64,000 nt of DNA from Pseudomonas tolaasii NCPPB 2192 (GCF_002813445.1 NZ_PHHD01000001.1:1488001-1552000); one strand, 5' to 3'. Numbered from the stretch's first letter, positions 36,150 to 46,713 are shown. Notes: a model not told the origin generated them from the letters alone. Numbers and translations are program-made.

Positions 36150-38279
36150 ATGAGTACGAAAAAGCCAAAGAGCGAACTCGCCGGAACCGACACCCTGGAC
36201 CGCAAGAACACCAATGCCAAGTTGCAGGCCCTGGAAGAATTTCGCTCCGACGCTACCGGCCAGGCCCTGCGCACTAACCAGGGCGTAAAGATTTCCGACA
36301 ACCAGAACAGCTTGAAAGTCGGCGCCCGCGGGCCTTCGCTGCTGGAAGACTTCATCATGCGTGAAAAGATCACGCACTTTGACCATGAGCGCATTCCCGA
36401 GCGCATCGTGCATGCCCGTGGGACCGGAGCCCATGGCTATTTCCAGACGTATGAAAACCATTCTGCGCTGACCAAGGCCGGTTTCCTGCGCGACCCGGGG
36501 CATAAAACCCCGGTGTTTACGCGTTTTTCCACCGTGCAAGGCCCGCGTGGTTCGGGCGATACGGTGCGTGACGTGCGCGGCTTTGCCGTGAAGTTCTTCA
36601 CCGAAGAAGGCAATTTCGACCTGGTCGGCAACAACATGCCGGTGTTTTTCATTCAGGACGCGATCAAGTTTCCTGACTTCGTGCACGCGGTAAAACCTGA
36701 GCCGCACAACGAAATTCCTACGGGCGGCTCGGCCCACGACACGTTTTGGGATTTCGTCTCGCTGCAGCCTGAGTCTGCGCACATGGTCATCTGGGCGATG
36801 TCGGACCGCGCCATTCCCAAGAGCCTGCGCAGCATGCAGGGCTTTGGTGTGCACACTTTCCGCCTGATAAACGCCGAAGGTAAATCCAACTTCGTCAAAT
36901 TCCACTGGCGTCCTACCGCCGGCACTTGCTCATTGGTGTGGGACGAAGCACAAAAGCTTGCGGGTAAAGATACCGACTTCCATCGTCGCGATCTGTGGGA
37001 AGCCATCGAGATGGGCGACTACCCGGAGTGGGAGCTGGGCGTACAAGTGATTCCTGAGGATAAGGAACACGCATTCGACTTCGATATCCTCGACCCGACC
37101 AAGCTGATCCCTGAAGAGCTGGTGCCGATCACACCACTGGGCAAGATGGTGCTCAACCGCAACCCGGACAATTTCTTTGCTGAAGTGGAGCAAGTTGCGT
37201 TCTGCCCCGGCCACATTGTGCCCGGCATCGACTTCTCCAACGATCCGCTGTTGCAAGGTCGGCTGTTTTCCTACACCGATACGCAGATCAGCCGGCTGGG
37301 CGGGCCGAACTTTCATGAGCTGCCGATCAACCGGCCGGTCGCGCCGTTCCATAACGGCCAGCGCGACGCCATGCACCGCACCACCATCGATAAAGGGCGC
37401 GCGGCGTATGAGCCCAACTCCATAGATGGCGGCTGGCCTAAAGAAACCCCGCCTGCTGCGCAGGATGGCGGTTTTGAGTCCTATCACGAGCGGATCGACG
37501 CGCATAAGGTGCGTGAACGCAGTGAATCGTTCGGCGACCACTTCTCCCAGGCGCGTTTGTTCTTCCGCAGTATGAGCAAGCACGAGCAAGAGCACATCAT
37601 CGCGGCGTACAGCTTTGAGCTGGGCAAGGTGGAGCGTGAATTCATCCGTGCGCGTCAGGTCAATGAGATCCTGGCCAACATCGACCTTGAGCTGGCCAAG
37701 CGCGTCGCGCAGAACCTCGGCTTGCCCGTACCGAAAAAAGGCACGGTGCCTGAGCGTGAGACTTCGTTGGCCCGCTCGCCGGCGTTGAGCCAGGCGAATT
37801 TGCTTCCCGGCGACATCAAGACACGCAAAGTGGCGATCCTCGCGGCAAATGGCGTGGACGGCGTGGCGATTGCAGCGTTGAAGAAGGCGTTGGAGGCTGA
37901 AGGTGCGCACGCCAAGTTGCTTGGCCCGACGTCGGCGCCGGTGACCACGGCCGATGGCAAGAGCCTGCCGGTGGATGCGTCGATGGAAGGCTTGCCGTCG
38001 GTGGCGTTTGATGCGGTGTTTATCCCGGGCGGGAAAGAGTCGGTGAAAGCCCTGAGTGGCGACGGTGTAGCGCTGCATTACGTGCTGGAGGCTTACAAAC
38101 ACCTGAAGGCGATTGCGGTGGCCAATGACGCCAAGCCCTTGCTGGAGCTGTTGAAGCTTGAGGCGGATGCGGGGTTGATCGTGGGGGCGGATGCCAAGGC
38201 GTTCAAGGCGTTCTTTGCCGCGATTGCTCAGCATCGGGTTTGGGATCGGGAGGCTAAGGCCAAGGCGATTCCGGCTTAA
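36150..38279 (+). CDS. katE: Large-subunit catalase (HPII/KatE type)
   Basis: 709-residue clade II monofunctional catalase that dismutates hydrogen peroxide in the cytoplasm. Distal His88 (IVHARGTGAHG) and Asn161 (LVGNNMPVFFIQD) and the proximal Tyr near residue 375 (LFSYTDTQ) are present. Beyond residue ~560 is the C-terminal flavodoxin/DJ-1-like domain (RKVAILAANGVDG ... FDAVFIPGGKESV) typical of large catalases. GATAAGGAGTTTTGACTG precedes the ATG. CTACTTA at about 36091-36097 may be a RpoS-type -10. In PAO1 katE is at a different locus. Confidence 0.95.
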   Translation: MSTKKPKSELAGTDTLDRKNTNAKLQALEEFRSDATGQALRTNQGVKISDNQNSLKVGARGPSLLEDFIMREKITHFDHERIPERIVHARGTGAHGYFQTYENHSALTKAGFLRDPGHKTPVFTRFSTVQGPRGSGDTVRDVRGFAVKFFTEEGNFDLVGNNMPVFFIQDAIKFPDFVHAVKPEPHNEIPTGGSAHDTFWDFVSLQPESAHMVIWAMSDRAIPKSLRSMQGFGVHTFRLINAEGKSNFVKFHWRPTAGTCSLVWDEAQKLAGKDTDFHRRDLWEAIEMGDYPEWELGVQVIPEDKEHAFDFDILDPTKLIPEELVPITPLGKMVLNRNPDNFFAEVEQVAFCPGHIVPGIDFSNDPLLQGRLFSYTDTQISRLGGPNFHELPINRPVAPFHNGQRDAMHRTTIDKGRAAYEPNSIDGGWPKETPPAAQDGGFESYHERIDAHKVRERSESFGDHFSQARLFFRSMSKHEQEHIIAAYSFELGKVEREFIRARQVNEILANIDLELAKRVAQNLGLPVPKKGTVPERETSLARSPALSQANLLPGDIKTRKVAILAANGVDGVAIAALKKALEAEGAHAKLLGPTSAPVTTADGKSLPVDASMEGLPSVAFDAVFIPGGKESVKALSGDGVALHYVLEAYKHLKAIAVANDAKPLLELLKLEADAGLIVGADAKAFKAFFAAIAQHRVWDREAKAKAIPA

Positions 38280-38304
38280 GTCAGTGGTGGTTGGTTAGAT
38301 CGCT

Positions 38305-38377
38305 ATCGCAGGCAAGCCAGCTCCCACATTTTGAATGTATTCACGATTCAGAGTGTGGGAGCTGGCTTGCCTGCGAT
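38305..38377. repeat. REPIN
   Basis: 73-bp inverted REP pair, arms ATCGCAGGCAAGCCAGCTCC and TGTGGGAGCTGGCTTGCCTG, between the convergent katE and lipoprotein genes. Confidence 0.9.
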
Positions 38378-38387
38378 GCTTTTGGCT

Positions 38388-39107
38388 TTAGTCCGCCTTG
38401 CGCGGAATCAAAACAACCTGCGCCGGAATCTTCTTCAAGATCTGCCGGTGAATCTTCAGGTCATACGCCGAATCAATTCGTTTCACCCGTTTGGTCAGCA
38501 ACGTGGCCAGCCATGGGTAATCCTCGGTGCGCGGTGCCTGAATGGTCACGTCACACTTGTAATTGACCACATCGGTGGCGATCGCATCCAGTTGGTGGCG
38601 AAGTTCTTCAATATTGGTGAGGTTCAGCGCCACAGTGGTGCTTTCGGCAGCCGGGTCGATCACCTTGGCCACCGGTTTGGCTTCGGCCGCTTTTAATGCC
38701 GCTTCGGCCTGATCCAGCTCGGCTTTGCGGGCGTGGCTGATGGCGCTGTTGACGCCGCCGGTCAGCGCAGGGGCCTTGGGCATCAGCGCGCGTGCGCGGC
38801 TCAGAGCGGTGGCTGCTGCGTTGACGTCGCCTTTTTGCAGCACGATCTGGCTGCGCTGCAGGTAGGCTTCGGCCAATTGACGCTGGTATGTTTCCAGCGC
38901 CGGGTCGTCTGGCGTCTGGGCCTGCAGAGTCGCCAACTGGTCTTCGGCGGTGGCCAACTCACTGCTGGCCAGGTTTTGCTCCAGCTGCGCGATGGCCGCG
39001 GCGCGAGCGTCCGGCACCTCGGGGGCGGCGGGCTGTGTGCTTTGACAGGCGCCCAGCAGCAGGGAAAATGCGGCAAGGAGCAGATAACGGGAGGTGAACA
39101 GCTTCAT
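38388..39107 (-). CDS. PA5502-family lipoprotein
   Basis: 239 residues with a lipobox signal (LLLGACQST, Cys at about residue 21) and an Ala/Gln-rich helical, TPR-like region (about 38-155), followed by a conserved C-terminal part (YKCDVTIQAPRTEDYPWLATLL). Probably outer-membrane anchored. It is found downstream of znuB in pseudomonads, 37 bp here, and may be cotranscribed, but no link with zinc uptake is shown. Function unknown. Confidence 0.8.
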   Translation of the reverse strand: MKLFTSRYLLLAAFSLLLGACQSTQPAAPEVPDARAAAIAQLEQNLASSELATAEDQLATLQAQTPDDPALETYQRQLAEAYLQRSQIVLQKGDVNAAATALSRARALMPKAPALTGGVNSAISHARKAELDQAEAALKAAEAKPVAKVIDPAAESTTVALNLTNIEELRHQLDAIATDVVNYKCDVTIQAPRTEDYPWLATLLTKRVKRIDSAYDLKIHRQILKKIPAQVVLIPRKAD

Positions 39108-39144
39108 TCCTGCGACTCTCTATTTGCGCAAAAAGCGAGCAAGT

Positions 39145-39925
39145 CTACACCCCTCGACGGGGCAGAACAAAACTCAGCAGAAACAGGGCAGCCGCCGTAA
39201 CCACAATCGACGGCCCGGCTGGCGTGTCCTTGAACCACGACAACGCCAGGCCCCCACACACTGCAAGCATCCCCAACAGGCTGGCGCCGATCGCCATTTG
39301 CTCCGGCGAACGGGCGTGGCGCTGGGCGGCGGCGGCGGGAATGATCAGCAGCGACGTAATCAACAATACGCCGACAATCTTCATCGCGACAGCAATCACC
39401 ACGGCGATCAACAGCATCAGGGCCATGCGCAGGGTCGGCACGGGCAGGCCTTCCACCGTGGCCAGCTCTTCGTGCACGGTGATGGCCAACAAGGGCCGCC
39501 ACAGCGCCACCAGTAGCACCAGCACGGCCGCGCTGCCGCCGAGGATCCACGCAAGGTCCGTGGTGCTGATCGCCAGCAGGTCGCCGAACAGGTAGGCCAT
39601 CAGGTCGATGCGCACTTCGTGCATAAAGCTCAACACGACGAGGCCCAGGGACAAGGTGCTCGGCGCGAGAATCCCCAGCAACGTGTCGGAAGCCAGCGGC
39701 TGGCGCTGTTGCAGGGTCACCAGCAGCACCGCCAGCAGCAGGCAGCCCACGGTTACGGCGATGGTGGGGCTGACGTCCAGCAAAAAGCCCATGGCCACGC
39801 CCAGCAGCGCGGCGTGCGACAACGTGTCGCCGAAATAGGCCATGCGCCGCCACACCACAAACGAGCCCAATGGGCCCGCTACCAACGCCAAAGCCAAGCC
39901 TGCCAGCAGGGCGTAGAGCAGAAAA

Positions 39926-39933
<8 letters not shown>
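39145..39933 (-). CDS. znuB: Zinc ABC transporter permease
   Basis: 262 residues with seven to eight membrane helices, ABC-3 (ZnuB/MntB) permease family. The start MADFLLYALLAGLALALVAG at ATG 39933 is the family start; GGAGATAGC lies about ten bases before. It forms the inner-membrane channel for high-affinity zinc import with ZnuC. It overlaps the end of znuC by 8 bp. Confidence 0.94.
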
Positions 39934-40710
<777 letters not shown>

Positions 40711-40711
<1 letters not shown>

Positions 40712-41193
40712 CAAGCCCCCTGGCAGCCCGAGCACAGGCCGACGACTTCGACCGTTTGCCCTTCGACCTTGAAGCCGACGTCCGTCGAGCTTTTGATAAT
40801 GGCGTCACTGATGCTTTTTTGTTCAAGCTCGATGGCAGCGTGGCATTCGCGGCAGATCAGGAACTGGCCCTGGTGCGCGTGTTCCGGGTGGCTGCAACCG
40901 ACGAAGGCGTTCAACGAGGCGATACGGTGCACCAGGCCGTTTTCCAGCAGGAAATCCAGCGCGCGGTACACGGTAGGTGGCGCGGCGCGGCGGCCGTCCT
41001 GCTCGCTGAGCACGCCGAGAATGTCGTAGGCACCCAGCGGCTTGTGGCTCTGCCACACCAGTTCCAGCACGCGCCGACGCAAGGCGGTCAGCCGCAAGCC
41101 CTGGCGCAGGCATAGCGCTTCGGCTTCCGACAGCGCGGAGTGCACGCAGTGAGAGTGGTCGTGGGGACGGCTGGCAAGCGGTGTTTTAGGCAT
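40711..41193 (-). CDS. zur: Zinc uptake regulator Zur (Fur family)
   Basis: 160 residues: N-terminal winged helix, then the zinc-binding dimerisation domain. Structural zinc cysteines are CREC (ICRECHAAIE) and CSGC (LCSGCQGA near the C-terminus); His-rich sites are HCVHSA and CSHPEHAHQG. It represses znu genes when zinc is plentiful. First gene of zur-znuCB, divergent from znuA, with a shared operator candidate. Called np20 in older P. aeruginosa work. Confidence 0.95.
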
Positions 41194-41215
41194 GAGCGGC
41201 GACAGACATTTGATA

Positions 41216-41236
41216 GAGACGTTATTATGTTACCCG
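41216..41236. promoter_or_regulatory. Candidate Zur operator between zur and znuA
   Basis: GTTATTATGTTAC (41221-41233) resembles half of the gammaproteobacterial Zur box GTTATANTATAAC, with an imperfect dyad. It is in the 67-bp gap between the zur and znuA starts, where a shared operator would be expected. Confidence 0.6.
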
Positions 41237-41260
41237 TTCCTACGCCATTGAGTGGTCATC

Positions 41261-42181
41261 GTGTCCCGACTTTTTCCCGTTTTTGTCGTATTTGTCACCA
41301 GTTTGTTTATCGCGGGCGCCGCTCAGGCCGAGGTCAAGGTGCTGACCAGCATCAAGCCATTGCAGCTGATTGCCGCTGCTGTGCAGGACGGCGTGGCGGT
41401 TCCCGAGGTGTTGTTGCCGCCGGGTGCTTCGCCGCATAACTACGCATTGCGACCATCCGACGTACGGCGCGTGCAGTCGGTAGACCTGCTGTATTGGATC
41501 GGGCCTGACATGGAAAGCTTCCTGCCGCGCGTGTTGAAGGGCCGTAGCCTGCCGACAGTGGCCGTGCAAGACCTTTCCGGCATGAAACTGCGGCGTTTCG
41601 CCGAAGATAGCCACTCCCATGCCGATGATGCTGATGAACATGATCACGATCACCGCCCGGGCAGCCTGGATGCGCATTTGTGGCTGTCGACGGTCAACGC
41701 GCGGGTGATCGCGGCGCGCATGGCCTCGGACCTGAGTGCGGCGGACCCGACCAATGCGGCGCGGTATCAGAGCAATGTGAAGGCGTTTGATGAGCGACTG
41801 GACGCGTTGGACGCACGTTTGAAGGCGCGTTTGGCGAGCGTCGGCGACAAGCCTTACTTCGTGTTCCACGAAGCGTTTGATTACTTTGAAGACGCATACG
41901 GGCTCAAACACACTGGTGTGTTCAGCGTGGCCGCTGAAGTACAGCCCGGCGCCCAGCACGTGGCGGCGATGCGCACGCGTTTGCAGGAAGTGGGCAAGAC
42001 CTGTGTATTCAGCGAGCCGCCGTTGCGTCCGCGTCTGGCTGAAACCCTGGTGGCTGGCCTGCCGGTGAAACTGGCGGAGCTGGATGCATTGGGCGGTTAC
42101 ACACCGGCGACGGCTCAAGGCTATGAGCAGGTGCTGGAGAAGCTGGGGAATGACTTGGCCGGGTGCCTGGAATCACTCTGA
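41261..42181 (+). CDS. znuA: Periplasmic zinc-binding protein
   Basis: 306 residues with a Sec signal (cleavage after AAQA). Cluster A-I zinc binding protein; ligands expected in PHNYALRP, the His/Asp-rich loop SHSHADDADEHDHDH (about residues 113-127), AHLWLS and VFHEAFDYF. It delivers zinc to ZnuBC. I use the GTG at 41261 because GAGTGG lies about seven bases upstream; a GTG at 41252 is possible. The upstream region contains a Zur box candidate. Confidence 0.95.
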   Translation: MSRLFPVFVVFVTSLFIAGAAQAEVKVLTSIKPLQLIAAAVQDGVAVPEVLLPPGASPHNYALRPSDVRRVQSVDLLYWIGPDMESFLPRVLKGRSLPTVAVQDLSGMKLRRFAEDSHSHADDADEHDHDHRPGSLDAHLWLSTVNARVIAARMASDLSAADPTNAARYQSNVKAFDERLDALDARLKARLASVGDKPYFVFHEAFDYFEDAYGLKHTGVFSVAAEVQPGAQHVAAMRTRLQEVGKTCVFSEPPLRPRLAETLVAGLPVKLAELDALGGYTPATAQGYEQVLEKLGNDLAGCLESL

Positions 42182-42198
42182 CAAATACCCCAAAACTC

Positions 42199-42270
42199 TG
42201 TGGGAGCTGGCTTGCCTGCGATAGCGGTGTTGAATGACACATCGTTATCGCAGGCAAGCCAGCTCCCACA
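42199..42270. repeat. REPIN
   Basis: 72-bp inverted REP pair, arms TGTGGGAGCTGGCTTGCCTG and GCAGGCAAGCCAGCTCCCAC, between the convergent znuA and thrB genes. Confidence 0.9.
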
Positions 42271-42285
42271 TTGACTGTGGTGCTT

Positions 42286-43239
42286 CTAGAGGGCGAACGG
42301 CAGGTGAACGCTGACCTGCTGGCGCTGGACCAACCGGTGTTCAAACTCCGCCGGGTCATGAATCAACACATCCTGCCCGGCAAACGACTCGGCCGCGATC
42401 AAGCGTGACAGCCAAAACCGCACACACGCCACGCGCAGCATGGTTGGCCACAGCTCGGCTTCCTTGGCGGTAAACGGCCGCAGCCCTGCATAAGCCCCCA
42501 ACAGCGCGCGGGCGCGTTGCCCGTCAAGCACGCCATCGGCGTCCGAGCACCAGTCATTCAGGGCGATGGCCACGTCGTACAACATCGGGCCGGAACAGGC
42601 GTTGTAGAAGTCGATCAGGCCTGTGAGGTGCGTGCCTTCGAACATCGCATTGTCACGGAACAGGTCGGCGTGCACGTTGGCGCGCGGCAGGGCGAGGATG
42701 TCGGCCTTGTGGGCTTCGATTTCGGTCAACGCGTCTTGCAGCAGTCGCTGCTGCGCATCGTTGAGGTGCGAAATCAGTTGCGCACCTTCGCTCAGCATCC
42801 AGTCAAGGCCGCGATCGGTCTTGCGCTCCAGCACTTTCTCGCCCTGGGTTGCCAGGTGCAGGTGGCCGAGCAAGTCGCCGACCTGGGCGCAGTGTTGCGC
42901 GTTGGCGTCCTTGATGTGCTTGCCGGCCAGGCGCGGTTGCAGCAGTGCCGGTTTGCCTTTCAACTCGCGCAGGGCCACGCCGTCGGTGGTGCGCAGGGCG
43001 TAAGGCACGGGCAGGTCGGCGTCGTGGAGCACGTCGAGCAGTTCGATGAAGAAGGGCATTTCGGCGACGGGGCCGCGCTCAACCAGGGTCAGGACGAACT
43101 CGCCCTGTTCCAGGCTGATGAAGAAATTGGTGTTTTCACTACCGGCGGCAATCCCCTGGAAATCAAGCAGGCGGCCAAGCCCGTAAGGGGCGAGAAAGGT
43201 TTCCAGCTCGGGCCGAGCCAGGGGGGTGAACACAGACAT
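42286..43239 (-). CDS. thrB: Homoserine kinase (choline kinase-like type)
   Basis: 317 residues from the ATG at 43239. It phosphorylates homoserine on the way to threonine. Not of the GHMP type found in E. coli but the aminoglycoside/choline kinase-like type used by pseudomonads, with the Brenner motif NVHADLFRDN and metal motif GLIDFYNAC. The neighbouring DUF2782 and polA genes are the same in P. aeruginosa. The ribosome binding site is weak; a GTG/ATG 14 codons upstream is a less likely start. Confidence 0.9.
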   Translation of the reverse strand: MSVFTPLARPELETFLAPYGLGRLLDFQGIAAGSENTNFFISLEQGEFVLTLVERGPVAEMPFFIELLDVLHDADLPVPYALRTTDGVALRELKGKPALLQPRLAGKHIKDANAQHCAQVGDLLGHLHLATQGEKVLERKTDRGLDWMLSEGAQLISHLNDAQQRLLQDALTEIEAHKADILALPRANVHADLFRDNAMFEGTHLTGLIDFYNACSGPMLYDVAIALNDWCSDADGVLDGQRARALLGAYAGLRPFTAKEAELWPTMLRVACVRFWLSRLIAAESFAGQDVLIHDPAEFEHRLVQRQQVSVHLPFAL

Positions 43240-43295
43240 GGTTAAAACTGCCAGTACGGGCGCCGCGGTCGGCGGCGCCAATTGAAGTTAAGAAA

Positions 43296-43586
43296 TCATT
43301 TCCATTCGAAGATCTTCCATGACGGGATCAGCATATCCGGCTGGTCAGAGCGGATGAAGTTCGCGTCGGTTCCGTCCGCGCGTACCAGGAAATACGGTGG
43401 AGCACCCTTTGGCGTTACCTTGATTGCGTACAGGAAACCGTTTTGGCGGTATTCCCTGATTTCCTTGTCGCCTTCGGTACGGATCGTGACGTCCGGGTCA
43501 CCTGAGGGCGCGCTGTCGGCTGCCGTGGCGGCCAGCGGCAAGAATGCAATCAAGCCGGTCAACAACAAGCGATTCGCTGTACGCAT
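43296..43586 (-). CDS. DUF2782 small secreted protein
   Basis: 96 residues with a signal peptide (cleavage after TAA near residue 22) and a compact mature part with EIREYRQNGFLYAIKVTPKGAPPYFLVRADG, the DUF2782 block. Periplasmic, unknown function. It lies between thrB (56 bp, same strand) and the divergent polA, and may be cotranscribed with thrB. Confidence 0.85.
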   Translation of the reverse strand: MRTANRLLLTGLIAFLPLAATAADSAPSGDPDVTIRTEGDKEIREYRQNGFLYAIKVTPKGAPPYFLVRADGTDANFIRSDQPDMLIPSWKIFEWK

Positions 43587-43660
43587 GATAACCTTGTCCC
43601 TTTGTCGTCATTGGTCCGGCTATTCTAGCGCCTGACCCGCCGAAAAGGTTGATTCTGCTC

Positions 43661-46444
43661 ATGAGCCAAGCACCCCTCGTCCTGGTGGACGGTTCGTCCT
43701 ATCTGTACCGCGCCTTCCACGCGTTGCCACCGCTGACCACCTCCAAAGGCCTGCCCACCGGCGCGGTCAAGGGCGTGTTGAACATGCTCAAGAGCCTGCG
43801 CAAGCAGTATCCCGACAGCCCGTTTGCGGTCGTATTCGACGCCAAGGGTGGGACCTTTCGCGATGACATGTACGCCGAATACAAGGCCAACCGCCCGAGC
43901 ATGCCCGATGACATGCGCCTGCAGATCGAGCCGCTGCACCAGAGCGTGATCGCGCTGGGCTTCCCGTTGCTGTGCGTGGCCGGCGTTGAGGCCGATGACG
44001 TAATCGGCACCCTGGCCCGCAGCAGCGCAGCCGCCAGCCGCCCGGTGGTGATTTCCACTGGCGATAAAGACATGGCGCAGCTGGTGGACGGGCACATTAC
44101 CTTGGTCAACACCATGACCGGTAGTTCGATGGACATCGAGGGCGTTAAGGAGAAATTCGGCGTCGCTCCCGAGCAGATCATCGATTATCTGGCGTTGATG
44201 GGCGACTCGTCCGACAACATCCCGGGCGTTCCGGGTATTGGTCCGAAGACCGCTTCCGGCCTGCTGATGGGCGTGAATGGCGGGATCAAAGAGCTGTATG
44301 AGCAGTTGGACATTGTGCCGACCCTGCCAATCCGTGGCGCCAAGACGCTGCCGGCCAAGCTGGAGGAGCACAGGGAATCAGCGTTTTTGTCCTACCAGTT
44401 GGCGACGATCAAATGCGACGTGCCGCTGGACGTGGGCCTGGACGACCTGCACCTGATTGAACCGGACCGCGAAAAGTTGCTGGAGTTGTACCAGTTGCTG
44501 GAATTCAAGAGCTGGATCGACGAGATCCAGCGCGATGCCAAGCGCGTGGAGCTCAGCGCGGCGCCAGCTGCCGAGGTGGTTGTTGAGGACGTGGCGGCGG
44601 TGCCGGTCGAGGCGAGCTATACCACGATCCTCGATCAAGCGACTTTCGAGCTGTGGCTGAAGAAGCTCAACGACGCCAAATTGTTTGCTTTTGATACCGA
44701 AACCACCGGCATCGACGCTCAACAGGCGCAGTTGGTCGGGGTCTCCTTCGCCGTGCAGCCCCACGAAGCAGCCTACATCCCGCTGACCCATTCCTACATC
44801 GGCGCGCCGGAGCAACTGGACCGCGACACAGTGCTGCTGGCCCTGAAACCGCTGCTGGAAGACCCGGCCAAACTCAAGGTCGGCCAACACGCCAAGTTCG
44901 ACATGAACATCCTCGCCAATTGCGCGATTGGCGGTGATCCTGCGCAGGGCATCACTGTGCGCGGCATCGCGTTCGACACCATGCTCGAATCCTACGTGCT
45001 GAATTCCACCGCGACCCGGCATGACATGGACAGCCTGGCCAAAAAGTATCTGGATTACGACACGGTCAGCTTCCAGGACATTGCCGGCAAAGGCGCCAAA
45101 CAGCTGACGTTCGATCAGATCGCGCTTGAGCAGGCCGGGCCGTACGCCGCCGAAGATGCCGACATCACCCTGCGCCTGCATCAGGCGTTGCACGCGCAAT
45201 TGGCGGCGATTCCGACCCTGGCCAGCGTGCTGACCGACATCGAAATCCCGTTGGTTCCGGTACTGGCGCGGATTGAACGCCAGGGCGCCCTGGTGGATTC
45301 GACGTTGTTGGGTGTGCAGAGCATTGAGCTGGGCGACAAGATGGTCGAGCTGGAGCGCCAGGCGTTTGAAATCGCCGGCGAGGAGTTCAACCTGGGCTCG
45401 CCGAAGCAACTGGGTGCCATTCTTTACGAAAAACTCGGCCTGCCGGTGTTGAAGAAAACGGGCAAGGGCCAGGCGTCAACCGCGGAAGAAGTGCTGGCCA
45501 AGCTGGCCGAAGATGATTTTTTGCTGCCAAAAGTGCTGATGGAATACCGCAGCATGAGCAAGCTGAAAAGCACCTACACCGACCGCCTGCCGGAGCAGAT
45601 CAACCCGCGTACAGGGCGCATTCACACTTCCTATCATCAGGCGGTGGCGGCGACCGGGCGTTTGTCGTCCAGCGACCCGAACCTGCAGAACATCCCGGTG
45701 CGCACTGCCGAAGGGCGTCGCATCCGTCAGGCGTTTGTCGCGCCGAAGGGCTATAAGCTGCTGGCGGCGGACTACTCGCAGATCGAGCTGCGGATCATGG
45801 CGCACCTGTCCAAGGACGAAGGGCTGATGAATGCCTTCCGCAACGACCTGGACGTGCACACGGCCACGGCGGCAGAAGTGTTCAAGGTAGAGCTGACCGA
45901 AGTCACTTCGAATCAGCGTCGCAGTGCCAAGGCGATCAACTTCGGCCTGATCTACGGCATGGGCGCGCAGAAGCTTGGCAAGGATATTGGCGTCGATACC
46001 AAGACCGCCAAGGCGTATATCGATGTGTATTTCGCCCGCTACCCCGGCGTTCGCGAGTACATGGAGCGCACCCGCGCCCAGGCCGCTGATCAAGGCTTTG
46101 TCGAAACCATCTTCGGCCGCCGGTTGTACGTGCCGGACATCAACTCCAACAAACCTCAGGAACGCGCCGCCGCAGAGCGCACGGCGATCAATGCGCCGAT
46201 GCAGGGCACGGCCGCCGACATCATCAAGAAAGCCATGGTGCGCGTGGACAACTGGCTGACCGAGTCCGGGCTGGATGCCAAAGTCATTCTGCAGGTGCAC
46301 GATGAATTGGTGGTTGAAGTGCGTGAGGATTTGGTGGCCGAGGTCAGCGAAAGGATTCGTGAACACATGAGCGCCGCTGCGCAACTGGATGTTCCGCTGG
46401 TGGTGGATGTGGGTGTGGGCGATAACTGGGACCAAGCGCACTGA
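43661..46444 (+). CDS. polA: DNA polymerase I
   Basis: 927 residues, essentially the E. coli length. Three domains: 5' nuclease (about 1-290, VDGSSYLYRAFHALPPL), 3'-5' exonuclease (about 325-520, intact FDTETTG acidic motif, so proofreading is expected), and polymerase (motif A DYSQIELRIMAHLS, motif B KAINFGLIYGMG, motif C QVHDELV). It fills gaps and removes RNA primers. The ATG at 43661 follows AAAAGG; a TTG 12 bases earlier is less likely. ersA lies directly downstream. Confidence 0.97.
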   Translation: MSQAPLVLVDGSSYLYRAFHALPPLTTSKGLPTGAVKGVLNMLKSLRKQYPDSPFAVVFDAKGGTFRDDMYAEYKANRPSMPDDMRLQIEPLHQSVIALGFPLLCVAGVEADDVIGTLARSSAAASRPVVISTGDKDMAQLVDGHITLVNTMTGSSMDIEGVKEKFGVAPEQIIDYLALMGDSSDNIPGVPGIGPKTASGLLMGVNGGIKELYEQLDIVPTLPIRGAKTLPAKLEEHRESAFLSYQLATIKCDVPLDVGLDDLHLIEPDREKLLELYQLLEFKSWIDEIQRDAKRVELSAAPAAEVVVEDVAAVPVEASYTTILDQATFELWLKKLNDAKLFAFDTETTGIDAQQAQLVGVSFAVQPHEAAYIPLTHSYIGAPEQLDRDTVLLALKPLLEDPAKLKVGQHAKFDMNILANCAIGGDPAQGITVRGIAFDTMLESYVLNSTATRHDMDSLAKKYLDYDTVSFQDIAGKGAKQLTFDQIALEQAGPYAAEDADITLRLHQALHAQLAAIPTLASVLTDIEIPLVPVLARIERQGALVDSTLLGVQSIELGDKMVELERQAFEIAGEEFNLGSPKQLGAILYEKLGLPVLKKTGKGQASTAEEVLAKLAEDDFLLPKVLMEYRSMSKLKSTYTDRLPEQINPRTGRIHTSYHQAVAATGRLSSSDPNLQNIPVRTAEGRRIRQAFVAPKGYKLLAADYSQIELRIMAHLSKDEGLMNAFRNDLDVHTATAAEVFKVELTEVTSNQRRSAKAINFGLIYGMGAQKLGKDIGVDTKTAKAYIDVYFARYPGVREYMERTRAQAADQGFVETIFGRRLYVPDINSNKPQERAAAERTAINAPMQGTAADIIKKAMVRVDNWLTESGLDAKVILQVHDELVVEVREDLVAEVSERIREHMSAAAQLDVPLVVDVGVGDNWDQAH

Positions 46445-46536
46445 TTGCGTTGCTCTGCGATCACCTTGCGTGGTGGCAGAGTGCTTTAGTCCGGAAGTCG
46501 CCGTCGATTATTTCAAATTGTTTTTCCAACCTGCCG

Positions 46537-46564
46537 GAACTTAACCCGTGAACTGCCACTCAGA
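46537..46564 (+). promoter_or_regulatory. AlgU (sigma22)-type promoter of ersA
   Basis: GAACTT (46537-46542), 17-base spacer, TCAGA (46560-46564), and a run ending about seven bases before the presumed first base near 46571. ErsA of P. aeruginosa is AlgU-dependent. Confidence 0.78.
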
Positions 46565-46570
46565 GTTACT

Positions 46571-46700
46571 GAATGGGTGGTGAAGCCCTTCAATGCTCCT
46601 ATGTTGTGTTAAGTGTTGGCAGATATCTGGACCCCGCCCTAGCGGTCCGGAACTTGAACCCCGAACTTCCCCTCCCCATACGAAGTCCGGGGTTTTTTTT
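46571..46700 (+). ncRNA. ersA: ErsA small regulatory RNA (Spot 42-like locus)
   Basis: About 130 nt between polA and engB, the conserved ErsA position, bounded by an AlgU-type promoter and a strong terminator. In P. aeruginosa ErsA is an Hfq-dependent RNA of about 132 nt that base-pairs with algC and oprD mRNAs and affects exopolysaccharide and biofilm. Seen here: an internal GGACC/GGTCC stem (46629-46648 region) and an unpaired C-rich loop CCCTCCCC in the terminator hairpin. The 5' end is estimated from the promoter and may be off by a few bases. Confidence 0.85.
46659..46700 (+). terminator. ErsA terminator
   Basis: CCCCGAACTTC (46659-46669) pairs with GAAGTCCGGGG (46682-46692) with one mismatch, loop 46670-46681, then eight Ts. 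The T-run stops 13 bp before the engB stop codon. Confidence 0.92.
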
Positions 46701-46713
46701 GCCTGCAGAAAAG

